NCBI GenBank assembly: GCA_036186865.1 | Contig: AP025069.1 | Span: 8,251,654 to 8,315,653 of the forward strand | Origin: Eustoma russellianum | Lineage: Eukaryota; Streptophyta; Magnoliopsida; Gentianales; Gentianaceae | DNA length: 64,000 nucleotides | Direction: 5' to 3' | In this document: piece after piece, positions 22,195 to 33,435 of the stretch | How positions within the stretch are numbered: the first letter of the stretch is position 1 | How the letters are laid out: each line of letters opens with the position of its first letter | Position numbers and translations under genes: made by a program | The notes under the pieces: model-generated | Told to the model about the DNA's origin: nothing | Seen by the model: the letters and a program-made list of their open reading frames with translations, nothing else | Database searches by the model: none

Positions 22195-22461
22195 CTGTGG
22201 CGACGCAACCATCCCCATGGTCAAGGAAGTCGTTTGCCGAGGCTGTTTCTTCTTCAGATAAATCTTCTACGCTAGTCAAGGATGTCATTTTAGAGGATGA
22301 GAGTACAGAACTAGCAAAACCCTATCAATTCGCTTTAGTTGGGAAGTTTGATTTTGGCGTCCTACAGTAGTAAATCTTCGCAATGCTATGGCTAAATTTA
22401 GGCTGAGGGTGCCGATTACTGTGGGTCTCTTTGATTCATGGCATGTCCTTACTGAATAAGG
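22195..22461 (+). pseudogene. LINE ORF1 (DUF4283) fragment, left of element C
   Basis: In one frame from about 22215 it reads WSRKSFAEAV, then AKPYQFALVGKFDFG, the beginning of a plant LINE ORF1 with DUF4283. After two stops near 22369 another frame gives MAKFRLRVPITVGLFDSWHV to the edge of element C. The right-hand half is at 27979-28214. ORF1 is the RNA-binding protein of L1-type LINEs. The 5' end and the rest of the LINE are not found, so it is a fragment. Confidence 0.75.
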
Positions 22462-22935
22462 TGTTGAAGATTGCACTAGTGAGACATCAGAAAAGCAATG
22501 CAATCCAAACAGGAAATTCATCTAGACAGGTAGTGATCATGATGGAGTAAGGAGGAGTCATGAATTAGACAATGGAATGATTGAAAGCTTGAGATGGAAT
22601 CAAGGAAGGAGTGGTGAAGGAAAGGTGCAGAAGAGTGTCAAAGGTGCTGCAGTTGGAAACACACGTTCAATAGGAAGAAGAAGAAGTAGTTGGTGGGATT
22701 CATTTGAATGGTGTGAATTTATGAATTTGCCCTTAATAGCTAAACTTGATGTAATTAGAAAATAAGGGCATTCTTGTCTTTTGTACATATTCTTCTTTCA
22801 TCTACACTGCGTGTACAAATAGCTAGCGAAGCTATTGTGCAAAAATAGTTAGACAATTTTTCCTCCTCAATCTATAGTAGTTCTTCATGCTCTCATTGTC
22901 AAATTTGCAATTGCTTGATTGTGTGATTGTTTTGT
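22462..22935 (+). repeat. 5' LTR of element C, 3' end deleted
   Basis: Starts TGTTGAAGATTGCACTAG. It matches the right LTR down to GATTGTTTTGTG; the last roughly 40 bases of the right LTR (to TTCTTGACA) and the expected TGGTATCAGAGC are absent here. Confidence 0.88.
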
Positions 22936-22976
22936 GAGAAAGTCAAAATCAAGAAGATGGAAGTCCTCTTCAAAAT

Positions 22977-24671
22977 ATGATGTTCGGTACGAGATGGAAT
23001 CAGAATCAGCAAGTTGAGAATCATCTCCAGAATCCGTTCTATTTGCATTCTAATGACAGTCCAGCCATTGTCCTAGCACAAGAACCCTTAAATGCGCACA
23101 ATTACCATACATGGAGTCGTACCTTTGAAATGGTGCTGGTGGTAAAGAATAAGATTGGTTTTATTGACGGAAGCATATTGAAACCTTGAGTTAATGACCC
23201 TCAGTTCAAGGTATGAAGGTAGGTAAACACTATGGTATAGTCTTGGATTATGAATTCTGTATGTCAATCTATATCTAAGAGTATTATGTGATTTGACATT
23301 GCATTGGATGTGTGGAATGATTTGAAACTGAGATATGACAGTACTGGTCCGTTTAGATTGTCTAACCTGCTTGAGAACTTCTATTCTATTAAACAAGATG
23401 GACTTAGTGTTAATGAATACTTTCCTAGGCTGAAAGTAGTATGGGAAGAGTTGATGGCGGTAAAGCCAGTACCTAGTTGTGTGTGTGGAGGATGCAGATG
23501 TGATTTGACTGTGAAGATGCAGAAGTTTGTAGAGAGTGATTATGTGATCAAGTTTATTAACGGATTGAATGACAGTTTTGATCCAGTCAAGTCACAAGTG
23601 TTTGTGATGTCCCCCTTGCCTGATATTAATGCCACTTTTTCGATGGTATTGAAGTATGAAAGGAAGGTTATGGCAGATGGAGGATTAAGTGTAGCAGAAG
23701 GTGGCAATACTGCCCTGTTGGTAGACTGCGAAGCTCCTGATTTTTTAGTGGCTAATACACATGTAAGAAAGCAGTCATATGCAGGATATAAGAAGGGCAA
23801 TACAAAGGGACAGATGGATGGAGCCAGACGATTTTAGCGTACTCACTGTAGAATGCAAGGACACACGGTGGATAGATGTTATAAGTTGCATAGTTATCTA
23901 CGTGGCTTTAAGAAGAAGGGCCAAGTTCATATGACTGAAGCAGTGGAATTGCAAGGTGATAAGCCTCAGGTGAATCAGTTGAACAAAGGCATACAATCCT
24001 TGGTTTTTACTCCTCAGCAGAATCAAAAACTCTTAAGCTGGCTTAGTAGAGATGATGAGAGACAAGAGTTTCAGCCAGGTAATGTTTCTCAGAATGTTTT
24101 TCTATCAGCCAAGGTTGATAAATTGTCAGGTAATTCTACATTTGCTAGTTTAAATACATGGATTCTTGATTCAGGAGCTACTGATCATATTGTATCACAT
24201 CTATCCTTATTCTTGTTCCATACGCCTGTTGATAACATCACCATCACATTTCCAAATGACATATCTGTGCGCGCTACTCATGTTGGGTCAGTAAGGATTA
24301 ACCCCCTATTGACAATAAACAATGCCCTGTGTGTGCCATCCTTCAAGTATAGCTTTCTTTCCCTTGGTAAACTTCTCTCTGATCTCACATTAAATGTTCA
24401 ATTTCATGGTTCTCTATGTATGATTCAGGATCAATTGTCCAAGAGGATGATTGGTTCAGCTAGCCTTTCTAGAGGTCTTTACTATCTGCAAGGTGATGTA
24501 TCCCTTTCTCAGTATGTCGTCTCTATAAATTCTGTAGTTTCTTTGTTTCCCTCTATGTTATGGCATTACAGACTAGGACATGCTTCAGTACCCAGAGTCC
24601 AAGAGATACAAAAGCTTGATTCATCTATGCAAGGGGGGCTCTTCATGTGCCATGCTCAGTATGTCCATTAG
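22977..24671 (+). pseudogene. Element C gag and protease
   Basis: Gag begins near 22978 with PFYLHSNDSPAI and NYHTWSR. Stops occur at 23188, 23217, 23239 and 23288, then a clean stretch runs from 23304 to 23837. A TAG then falls just before the zinc knuckle, and the first knuckle cysteine is Arg (RTHCRMQGHTVDRC). Protease at 23853-24671 keeps TWILDSGATDH with the catalytic Asp at 24168-24170, followed by the GAG-pre-integrase region LWHYRLGHASVPR. Of the relatives here, this is the best-preserved protease. Gag would form particles and the protease would cleave the polyprotein. Confidence 0.9.
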
Positions 24672-25900
24672 CTAGACTTAATAGGTTGCCATTTCCATAA
24701 TCTTCTTTTGTCACAAAATTTCCTTTTGACCTTGTACATGTAGACATATGGGGACCAAACAGGCACCCCATAATGTATACTCAAAGATACTTTCTCACTA
24801 TTGTTGATGGTTGTAGTAGATATACACGGGTTTACTTGATGAAATCTAAAACTGAAGCCAGGAAAATTGTGCAAACATTCTGTCAGTTTATAGAAACCCG
24901 ATTTGATAAATGTATCAAAATTTCTCAGAACAGACAATGGTCTAGAATTTGCCGTGTCTGATTTTTATTCTCATTATGGAATTGTACATCAAACTAGCTG
25001 TGCATATACACCCCAGCAGAATGGACTTGTTGAAAGAAAGCATCAACCATACTTGCAGTAGCCAAATCCCTACTTTTCCAAGCTCATTTGCCTCTGTCCT
25101 AATGAGGTTATTCTGTTACCCATGTTGTCCACTTGATAAACCTAATTCCAACCCTTGTACTTAAACATAAAACACTATATGAAATCCTCTTTAAGAACAA
25201 TCATGTATACAAGCTCCTTAAAGTCTTTTGATTCCTAGCCTATGCACATAACAAGGATCCTGGAAAGCATAAATTTTCCCCTAGAGGCATCCCATGTGTA
25301 TTCCTGGGCAATTCCTCTTCTTCAAAAGGCTATGTTCTTCAGACGTTAGATCATAAAGAAATCATGATCTCAAGAGATGTACAATTCTATGAATCACAGT
25401 TTCCCTATGATAAACCCATTTCACATCATAATCTTGCACTATCTGAAACAACACAAACACATTCGTCGTCACCTTCAGCTAGGCTTGATAGTCATGACTG
25501 CTCTAGCCTGTGTCCCCAATATATATCACCAGTGTCTTCACCATCAAATCTTTTATCTCCAACACATGAACCACATTCATCTCCCATCACTTCATCTCCG
25601 CTACAGTCAACTTCTGACCAAACACCTATACTTTACACCATTGATATCCCCTTGACCATCAACACCGCAGACAATGCACTGCTGCAAACACTCCCAGATG
25701 CTCAAGGCTTGTCCCCTCAACCTGAGATTCATCCTTCTATACACAACACCAGGCCCCACAGAGAAACTAATCCATCTCAATATCGTAAAGACTACTATTG
25801 CAACCAATCCACTTCTAAGCTTATCACACAACAATCTGTTCTGTATCCCATTCAAACCTATCATACATTTGATCATTTCGCTCCTCATACAAGAACTATG
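24672..25900 (+). pseudogene. Element C integrase and linker
   Basis: The integrase core begins with FDLVHVDIWGP (first catalytic Asp, about 24726-24760) and FLTIVDGCSRYT at 24773-24961. A frameshift near 24925 moves RTDNGLEF (second Asp) and PQQNGLVERKHQ (Glu, about 25014-25050) into another frame. The C-terminal segment around 25180-25360 (GYVLQTLDHKEIMISRDV) leads to a Ser/Pro-rich linker at 25364-25900. The catalytic residues are all present but not in one frame. Confidence 0.85.
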
Positions 25901-25914
25901 TACTTAATGTTATC

Positions 25915-27534
25915 ATGCAGCAAGAACCTACTTCTTATCATCAGGCTGTCAAATCACCAGACTGGAGGGATGCCATGGACTTGGAATTAGCAGCACTAGA
26001 TGCCAACCATACGTGGGACATTGTACCCTTGCCTTTAGGAAAGAAACTCATAGGCTGTAAGTGGGTTTATAAAATCAAACGCAAGGTAAATGGGAGCATT
26101 GAACGTTACAAAGCCAGACTGGTTGCCAAGGGTTATACACAATAACCAGGCATAGACTATGGAGATACCTTCTCTCCAGTTGCAAAAATAACCACCGTAT
26201 GAGTGCTTCTGGCTCTTGCTTCTCTAAAAGGATGGCATTTGCACCAATTTGACGTTAATAATGCCTTCTTGCATGGGGATCTCAATGAAGACATCTACAT
26301 GTCCTTACCAGATGGATTACTTGCTGCTGCTCCTAATATTGTATGCAAATTAAATAAGTCCTTGTATGGCCTTAAGCAGGAATGCCGCCAGTGGGACAAA
26401 AAACTTACTGAATTCTTGGTCTCTCAAGGATATCATCAATCTAGACATGATTACACTCTGTTCACTAAATCTCATCAAGGTTCCTTTATCGCTCTACTGG
26501 TCTATGTGGATGATATTGTGTTAGCTAGCAGTTCTTTGATTTTAATCAATGAGCTTAAGACCAGTCTTCATCAGGATTTTAAGGTCAAGGATTTAGGCAA
26601 GCTCAGATATTTTCTTGGTTTGGAGGTGGCCAAGTCTCAGGAGGGGGTGTTCATATGTCAAAGGAAGTATACACTTGAGTTGCTAGAGGAAACTAGATAC
26701 TTGGCCTCTAAACCAGCCAAAAGTCCCATGGAATAGAACATCACGCTAGCTTATAATGATTCTAAATTGATTGAAGATATATTTGCATACAGAAGGTTGA
26801 TCGGCAAGCTGTTATATCTCACCATGACCAGACCAAACATTACGTATACAGTACATCAGCTGAGCCAATTCCTGGATACACCTACAGAACACCACATTAA
26901 TGTTGCGCAGAGGTTTCTGAGATATCTCGAGGGATGTCCAGGGCAAGGTTTAATGTTTCCGAGCAAAGAATCAATACAGTTAAAGGCCTTTTCAGATCCA
27001 GACTAGGGAGGATGTATAGAGAGCAGAAGGTCCGTCACTGGATATTGTATGATGCTCGGCAATGCACTAGTTTCTTGGAAGGTAAAGAAACAAACCACTG
27101 TGTCTAGATCATCCTCAGAAGCAGAATACAGAGCTCCTGCCTCAGCCACCTATGAGGTACAATGGATTCTCTATCTGCTTAAGGATCTTTAGGTGGAATT
27201 CAAGGAACCTATTGATCTATTCTATGACAACAAGAGTGCAATATACAATGTTGAAAATCCTATGTTCCATGAAAGAACCAAGCACATTGAGATCGACTGC
27301 CACATAGGGAGAGACGCGTTTCAGCGAGGAATAATCAGGCCAATGCCTATTAGCACTGACTTACAGTTAGCTGCGATATTTACTAAACCATTGGATTCCA
27401 AAAGGCTAACAATCCTGTCTGATACATTAGGGATGTGCAACATCTATGATCAGTCAAGATTGAGGAGGGGTGTTAAAGATTGCACTAGTCACACATCAGA
27501 AAAGCAGTGCAATCCAAATGGGAAATTCATCTAG
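25915..27534 (+). pseudogene. Element C reverse transcriptase and RNase H
   Basis: One frame with four or five stops. RT has LIGCKWVYKIKRKVNGSIERYK, the first Asp in HQFDVNNAFLHGDL (26203 frame) and YVDD at 26503-26514. Then come AYRRLIGKLLYLTMTRPN and RNase H, with SSSEAEYRA near 27115, YDNKSAIYNVENP (usual Cys is Tyr) and RTKHIEIDCHIGRD. Stops are at 26143, 26734, 27004 and 27190. The frame passes the polypurine tract (GAGGAGGGG) and ends at 27534, 64 bases inside the 3' LTR. RT and RNase H convert element RNA to cDNA. Confidence 0.9.
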
Positions 27535-27978
27535 ACAGGTAGTGATCATGATAGAGTAAGGAGGAGTCATGAATTGGACAATGGAATGATTGAAATCTAA
27601 AGATGGAATCAAGGAAGGAGTGATGAAGGAAAGGTGCATAAGGGTGTCAAAGGTGTTGCAGTTGGAAACACGCGTTCATTAGGAAGATGAAGTAGTTGGC
27701 GGGATTCGTTTGAATGGTGTGAATTTACGAATTTGCCCTTAATAGCTGAACTTGATGTAATTAGAAAATATGGGCATTCTTGTCTTTTGTACATAATTCT
27801 TCTTTTCTTCTCCACTGCGTGTACAAATAGCTAGCGAAGCTATTGTGCAAAAAAGGTTAGCCAGTTTTTCCCCTTCAATCAATAGTCGTTCTTCATGCTC
27901 TCATTGTCAAATTTGCAATTTCTTGATTGTGTGATTGTTTTGTGGTTTGTAATTAGTTGATTTGGTAGTTTCTTGACA
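27471..27978 (+). repeat. 3' LTR of element C
   Basis: 508 bp starting TGTTAAAGATTGCAC (the left copy has TGTTGAAG) and ending TTCTTGACA. Both LTRs hold a small hairpin, AATAGCT-AGCGA-AGCTATT (27826-27844 here). Confidence 0.88.
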
Positions 27979-28214
27979 TAGGCAAGGATTACGTGACATT
28001 GTGGGTTGGGGGTTTCTGGTTCCTTACAGGGTTCTGAGAGTTCTAAAACGAGCACCTGATTTTCATTTAGATGTGGAGGCCTCTATTGTTTCAGCTTGGA
28101 TATCTCTACCATCTTTGCGGATCCATTAATTTCGAAATATAGTCTTTTTCGCCGCCACAAAGGCAATTGGAAATCGACTGAAACTAGATGAGGCAACTGA
28201 TAAAATTCTTGAAA
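27979..28214 (+). pseudogene. LINE ORF1 (DUF4283) fragment, right of element C
   Basis: It continues the left fragment: GKDYVTLWVGGFWFLTGF, then after a frame change VLRVLKRAPDFHLDVEASIV, and then SAWISLPSL, the DUF4283 hallmark seen as VPVWISLPGL in the LINE at 1-2298. LKLDEATDKILEI ends the readable part near 28214. One stop (TAA near 28128) lies within. No zinc knuckle follows. Confidence 0.75.
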
Positions 28215-28569
28215 TTCAAAAAAAAAATCACTCAATGATATGGTCAAACACGTTGATAACAAAAAAACCCTCCAAGAAATTTGAAGAGCTGTATCAATTT
28301 CAAGGAAGAAACTAAAAGAATAACTGCTAAATGACTGGAGAGAAAAAAAGGAATTATATTCATCAATTATGTGATACACGAACCAAAAAGATATGAAGAA
28401 TGTTGTAGAAATCAGATTATATGCAACGCGGTTGTTGCTATTTGAAGAAGATAACATGCAAAAGACAAAAACACCCTTATGCCCAAACTATTCTCTTCCT
28501 TTAAGTGGGGACAAAATGGTCATTTTGCACCAAATTTAAGCTTCCCGCAACTCCAACTCCCACCGAATG
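28215..28569. other. No recognisable gene
   Basis: AT-rich sequence between the LINE fragment and the LTR of element D. The minus-strand ORF here overlaps the LINE ORF1 fragment and is a shadow of it. Confidence 0.5.
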
Positions 28570-29070
28570 TGTCAAAATTATGATCACAAGTGTGAGAACT
28601 TCACAAAAGAAAAGCAGTAATGGAGTGGAAGTGCGAACAAACAAACAAACTTTTGAATCAAACGGTAAAAGCGGGAAATGAAGGTAGAAGACGACTTCTA
28701 GGAAAACATTCTCCAGAAGAAATCATTTCTCACTAACTAGCCTTATTCCTACACAATATTTATATACAAACTTTTACAAGGAAGAAGAAAACAATTTAGC
28801 ACATGTAAATTTTCAGTTTTGGCTCCAAGCTTGTGAATGTCCCCTCTAGCTCACTCTTCTGGTTTGATGCATCATGCCAGCCATATCTCCAGCTCCATGT
28901 CACGTTCCAACTCAAAACAAACAACACCATTGAGCTCAATTCAAATGCCTAAGATCACTGAAGCAATGCCTCTATTCAACTGCCAACACAACCCAAGCTA
29001 ATTGTCTTCCTGCACCTTCCTCTTGCGTGAGTTGGCTTCTGGTGCCTCTGTTCCTGCTATAACTTCAAAA
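28570..29070 (-). repeat. 3' LTR of element D
   Basis: On the minus strand it starts TTTTGAAGTTATAG after the purine run GAGGGAGG and ends AATTTTGACA. The usual TGTTGAAG start has lost its G. The left flank GAATG would be the duplication; no partner survives. Confidence 0.75.
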
Positions 29071-30802
29071 CCTCCCTCAATTCTGACTTCTTGTAAATAT
29101 CACACATTTCCAATGCTGAAGTCAAGAATTGAAGTCTCTGTGATCCCAACGCTTTATTAAATACATCTGCAATTTGACAATCCGTCTGTACAGGCATAGG
29201 CTTCACAATTCCCTCCTGGTATTTATCTCTAACTACATGACAACCCACCTCTATGTGCTTTGTCCTCTTAGAAACACTGGGTTTTCCACAATATAGATAG
29301 CACTTCTGTTGTCACAAAAGAGCTCAACTTGTTATTCATGCTTAACTCCCAAGTCTTTCAGCAAATACAGCAGCCACTGTACTTCACAAGTTGCAGCGGC
29401 CTAATGACCTATAATTTGCCTCTGAAGAAGATCTAGAAACTGTTGTTTCTTTCTTTGCCTTCCAAGATACCAAGGCTTCTCCTAGAAACACACAATATCT
29501 AGTGACTGACCTTCTTGTCTTTGTGCAGCCTCCCCAATCTTCATCTGCATAAGCTCTAAGCACAGTATATCTTGTACTAGGAAATAACAGACCTTGCCCA
29601 GGAGTTCCTTTTAAAAACCTCAAGAATCTCTTATATGCCTTCACGTGAAGCTCTGTTGGAGTATCCAAAAATTGGCTTAGCTGCTGCACACTGTAAGCTA
29701 TATCAAGCCTAGTAATGGTAAGATACAGTAGTTTTCCAATCAACCTTCTATAACCTGATACATCATCAATCAACTCAGAATCATTATGCTCTAACTTCAA
29801 ATTCTGTTCCATAAGAGTGATTGCTGGCTTTGCAGCCAAGCACCATGACTCTTCAAGCAACTGAATTGTATATTTCCTTTCGCATATAATAATCCCATTG
29901 TTGGACCTTGCAACCTCAAGCCCCAAAAAATATCTCAGCTCACTCAAATCTTTGATTTTAAAAGTTAAATGAAGGTGATCCTTAAATTCTTGAATTAACT
30001 GAATTGCATTGCTCACTACAATTATATCATCAACATAGATCAGTACAGTCGAGATATTTTCTGAAGTCATCTTTGTAAACAAGTATAATCATGCCTTTAT
30101 TGATGAAAACCTTGTGATAGAAGATAACTAGTGAGCTTCTCATTCCACTATCTACTAGCCTGTTTAAGCCCATAAAGTGATTTCTGCATTTTGCAAACTA
30201 CATTAGGAAAAGGAGACTCTATATTTATCTCCTGATACAGATCCCCATGCAAAAATGCATTATTCACATCCAATTGATGAATGTGCCAATTATTAAGAGA
30301 GGCTAAAGCAAAAAAAGCAAACGCACAGAAGTCATTTTAGCAACAGGAGAGAAAGTATCATCATAATCAATACCAGGCTGCTGAGTATACCCCTTTGCAG
30401 CCAACCTAGTCTTATACCTTTCCACCGTCCCATCAGCCTTTCTCCTAACTTTATACACCACTTACAACCAATTGGTTGTTTACCAGACGGTAAGGTAACA
30501 ATGCACCAAGTCTGAGTAGCCTCTAAAGTAGCCAATTCCAGCTGCATAGCTTGCAACCAAGCTACTGATGATGCATCCTGCTGATATGTTCTTGGATTTT
30601 GTTCAATGCTCATATTAAGAATATATGACTTGTAACAAGGTGCCAAATTATCATAAGAGAGATAATACTGAATGGGATAATGTATAGGATGAGAAGAAAT
30701 AGCCACAGACATGTTTGGAGAATGAACAAGATTACAGTGATAATCATTCAAGTGTGAAGGTGCAACTCTAGATCTTGTGACCCTTGGATTATGAGTTTGC
30801 AT
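29057..30802 (-). pseudogene. Element D reverse transcriptase and RNase H
   Basis: From right to left: the piece at 30802-30332 has the linker and the RT start (PIGCKW) before a frameshift. The palm with QLDVNNAFLHGDL can be read in mixed frames at 30290-30230. The long piece at 30082-29384 has YVDD at 30037-30026, then RYFLGLEVARS, GYRRLIGKLLYLTITR, ADEDWGGC and SRSSSEANYRS (normally AEAEYRA). RNase H ends at 29248-29057 with HVVRDKYQEGIVKPMPVQTD. Frameshifts at about 30430, 30090 and 29390 disable it. Confidence 0.88.
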
Positions 30803-30825
30803 ATGAGGTGATCTTGCAACAGGAT

Positions 30826-31510
30826 CTAAAAGAGGTAGCTCAACATGAACTTTGTAATGGGAATTTGCGTAGGAAATGAAGAGACAGACTCGCCTACTGA
30901 TGGAGAAGAATCACTAGGTGAGGATGATTCAGTTGTACCAGGACTCATATGATCATGAGTAGCTGGCAAAATATGCAAGGGATTAATCTTAACATTCTGA
31001 TCACTAGGACTACCTGGTGTATTATCTGTAACGCCTGGTACTACAGATTGAGATGTGGAAGGCAAGGGAGTGGCATTAGAAAAAGGAAAAGATTTCTCAT
31101 GAAACAGCACATCCCTTGATACAAGAATTGTCTTAGTATCTAATCTTTGCAGTATGTATGCCTTTGTATTCATAGGAATTTCCAAGAAAACACAAGCTAT
31201 AAACCTGGCATCAAACATCCCTTTAGAAGGAACATTATCACATGCAAATGCAAGACAACCAAAAACTTTCTGATGACTGTATGTGGGTTGGCTTCGGTGA
31301 AGAATAGTATAGGGAGCTTTCTGATGAGGAACTGGAGATGGAATCTAATTAATAAGATATGTTGCATGTTGTAAACAAAAACCCCAGTAAGTAATAGGGA
31401 GAGAAGCATGAAACCTAAGTGCCCTGCCCAAAGTAATAAGGTGTTGATGTTTCCTCTTCACTATTCCATTTTGCTGAGGGATGTATGCACATGTAGTCTG
31501 ATGAATGAGA
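30826..31510 (-). pseudogene. Element D integrase, C-terminal part
   Basis: It begins at the truncation with HQTTCAYIPQQNGIVKRKHQ, where the catalytic Glu (usually VERKH) reads Lys. RALRFHASLPITYWGFC and the VFGCLAFACD segment follow in two frames. 31218-30826 carries the GYILQRLDTK-like C-terminal region and a Ser/Pro-rich linker. There is no catalytic core. Confidence 0.82.
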
Positions 31511-31834
31511 ATATAGGAAAAGGCTCAATGTTAAACTTAAAGTTGAGAAATACAAAAGAATTAAAAAACTCAATGTTTTTAATACTGGATTGGTATAATC
31601 TCACAACTCTCCTTTCCACTATCTATTGTTTAAATACTCAATATTTTTTATACTGGATTAGTATAATCTCACAACTCTCTTTTCCTCTCTCTATTTTCTT
31701 TCATTCGCTTCTCTATCAAGAAGATCTTGAATTGCTTCTTTCTTTCGTGTTGGTGTATTTCCTTTCCAGCAAAACATGCCTATTCATAGGCATGTAAAGA
31801 TAAAAAAACATGTGCTTTACTATTCATGTTGTGG
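31511..31834 (-). repeat. Probable 3' LTR of element E with tandem 68-bp repeat
   Basis: Non-coding sequence directly after the RNase H stop (31835). It contains two tandem units of 68 bp (31565-31632 and 31633-31700) sharing TACTGGATT and TATAATCTCACAACTCTC. Exact LTR ends are not resolved, because no second copy exists. Confidence 0.55.
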
Positions 31835-33435
31835 CTAATTTGCATTTGTCAAATTTTGTATGCCATCAACCAAAGAAAAAAGCAACAAAGAAGTCTTCCA
31901 CTTTTTGAATTGTTTGGACAATAACAAATCTCTCTCTAGACTAGAGGCATACTTTGACTCTAATTGAGAGTCCATCCCAGCTTGCTTGATGCGCCAATCA
32001 AACTTCTCCTTTGTAATGACTTTTGTCATTACATCATTAGGGTTATTGTCTGTGTGGATCTTCTTGATTTGGAATTTTCACTCCTCAGTGGCATCCCGAA
32101 TCCAATGCTATCGCATATCGATATGTTTGGTTCTTGCATGATACATCATATTTTTGCTCAAGATAATAAGACTTTGACTGTCGATATACTATACATTGTT
32201 GTTGTTTGAACCCCAACCTGTTTAAATGTTTTCAAGCAAAGTATCTCCATGCAAGCTTACGCAGCTGCAATGTACTCTACTTCGGTGGTCGATAATGATA
32301 CACACTTTTGAAGTTTCGACTACCAAGATATAGCTCCCCCTGCAAATGTAAACTGATAACCAGAACTATATTTTTTACTATCTAGATCTCCAACCATATC
32401 CAAATCCATGTATCCATCAGGAGTTGATCTGGAACCTCCAAAAGTTAAGCATAATTTTGAGGTTCTTCTAAGGTATCGAAAGATCCATTTCACTACTTCC
32501 AATGCGTCTTTCCTAGATTTGATAAAAACCTGCTCAATACTCCTACCGCATGAGCAATATGTGGCCTTATGAATACCATAGCGTACATCAATCTTCCTAC
32601 TACAGAAGAATATGGAATCAATGAAATTTCTTCTTCTTCCTTCTCTATTTAAGGACACTCTCTATCGCTTAGCTTGAAATGATCAGCAAGTGAAGTTGTA
32701 ATTGGCTTAGCTATGTCTATATTGAAAGGTTGAAATAATCGTCCAATATATCATCACATTTTAGCCAAAGCTTTCATGTTCCTTGATCTCAAATTATATC
32801 CATTTCCATGATACGTTTTGCAACATCCAAATCTTTCATGCAGAATGATTCTGACAATTTTTTTAAGATTTGGATCATGTTGCAATCTTCTCCTATAATC
32901 AGCATGTCATCAGCATACATGAGAAGAATGATAAATTTATCATCAGTTTATTTTTGAATATGTACACAAGGATCAGCAACTGTTCTTTTGAATTTCTTAG
33001 ACAACATGAATGAGTCAAACTTGTTGTACCATCGTTGCGGTGCTTGCTTCAATCTGTAAAAACTCTTTTTCAACTTGCAGACCATGTCATCTTTGCGTTT
33101 GACTATGAAGCCTTCTGGTTGTTCCATGTAGATTTTCTCGTCTAAAACTCCATGCACAACAACTTTTTTACATCTAGTTGTTCTACCTCTAAATTCAACC
33201 TAGCTGCCAATCTAACTACAAGTTGAATATAACTCATTTTAACAATTGGTGAGAAAATTTCATCAAAGTCGATGCCTTTCTTCTGACCAAAACCTTTCAT
33301 CACCAATAAATCTTTATATTTTAATAGCTTGCACCCTCCTATCTTTAACTTGAAGACGCATTTGTTTTCCAGAGCTTTCTTCTCATTTGAAAGTTGAACT
33401 AGATCATAAGTAAAATTCTTTTTCAATGAATCCAT
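31835..33435 (-). pseudogene. Element E reverse transcriptase and RNase H
   Basis: The piece at 33435-33142 has NKCVFKLKIGGCKLLKYK and FSPIVKMSYIQLV, with the first Asp in VEQLDVKKL. 33157-32948 has GVLDEKIYMEQPEGF and RLKQAPQRWYNKF, and YADD lies at 32917-32906. RNase H appears at 32658-32320 (DLDMVGDLDSKKYSSGYQF, GGAISW). The region around 32220-32040 is badly decayed. The tail at 32029-31835 reads MTKVITKEKFDWRIKQAGM and ends in NLTNAN. It needs at least five frame changes to read through. Confidence 0.85.

Larger units (their letters stand above)
22462..27978 (+). mobile_element. Copia retrotransposon C, inserted in a LINE ORF1
   Basis: 5.5 kb with LTRs at both ends and the full copia gene order. 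The left flank ends TAAGG (22457-22461) and the right flank starts TAGG; joining the flanks restores the LINE reading order, so the duplication is TAAGG with one base lost on the right. The 3' part of the left LTR and the primer site are deleted. Seven or more stops interrupt gag-pol. Confidence 0.88.
28570..31510 (-). mobile_element. Copia retrotransposon D, 5' truncated
   Basis: The 3' LTR, RNase H, RT and the C-terminal part of integrase are present in reverse orientation. The element stops near 31510, a few bases upstream of the integrase HQTTCAYIPQQNG segment, where the LTR-like sequence of element E begins. Integrase core, protease, gag and the 5' LTR are missing. Confidence 0.85.

Noticed and set aside
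28083..28457. 124-residue minus-strand ORF as a membrane protein gene
   Set aside because: It overlaps the plus-strand LINE ORF1 fragment, and its hydrophobicity comes from the complement of an A-rich strand.
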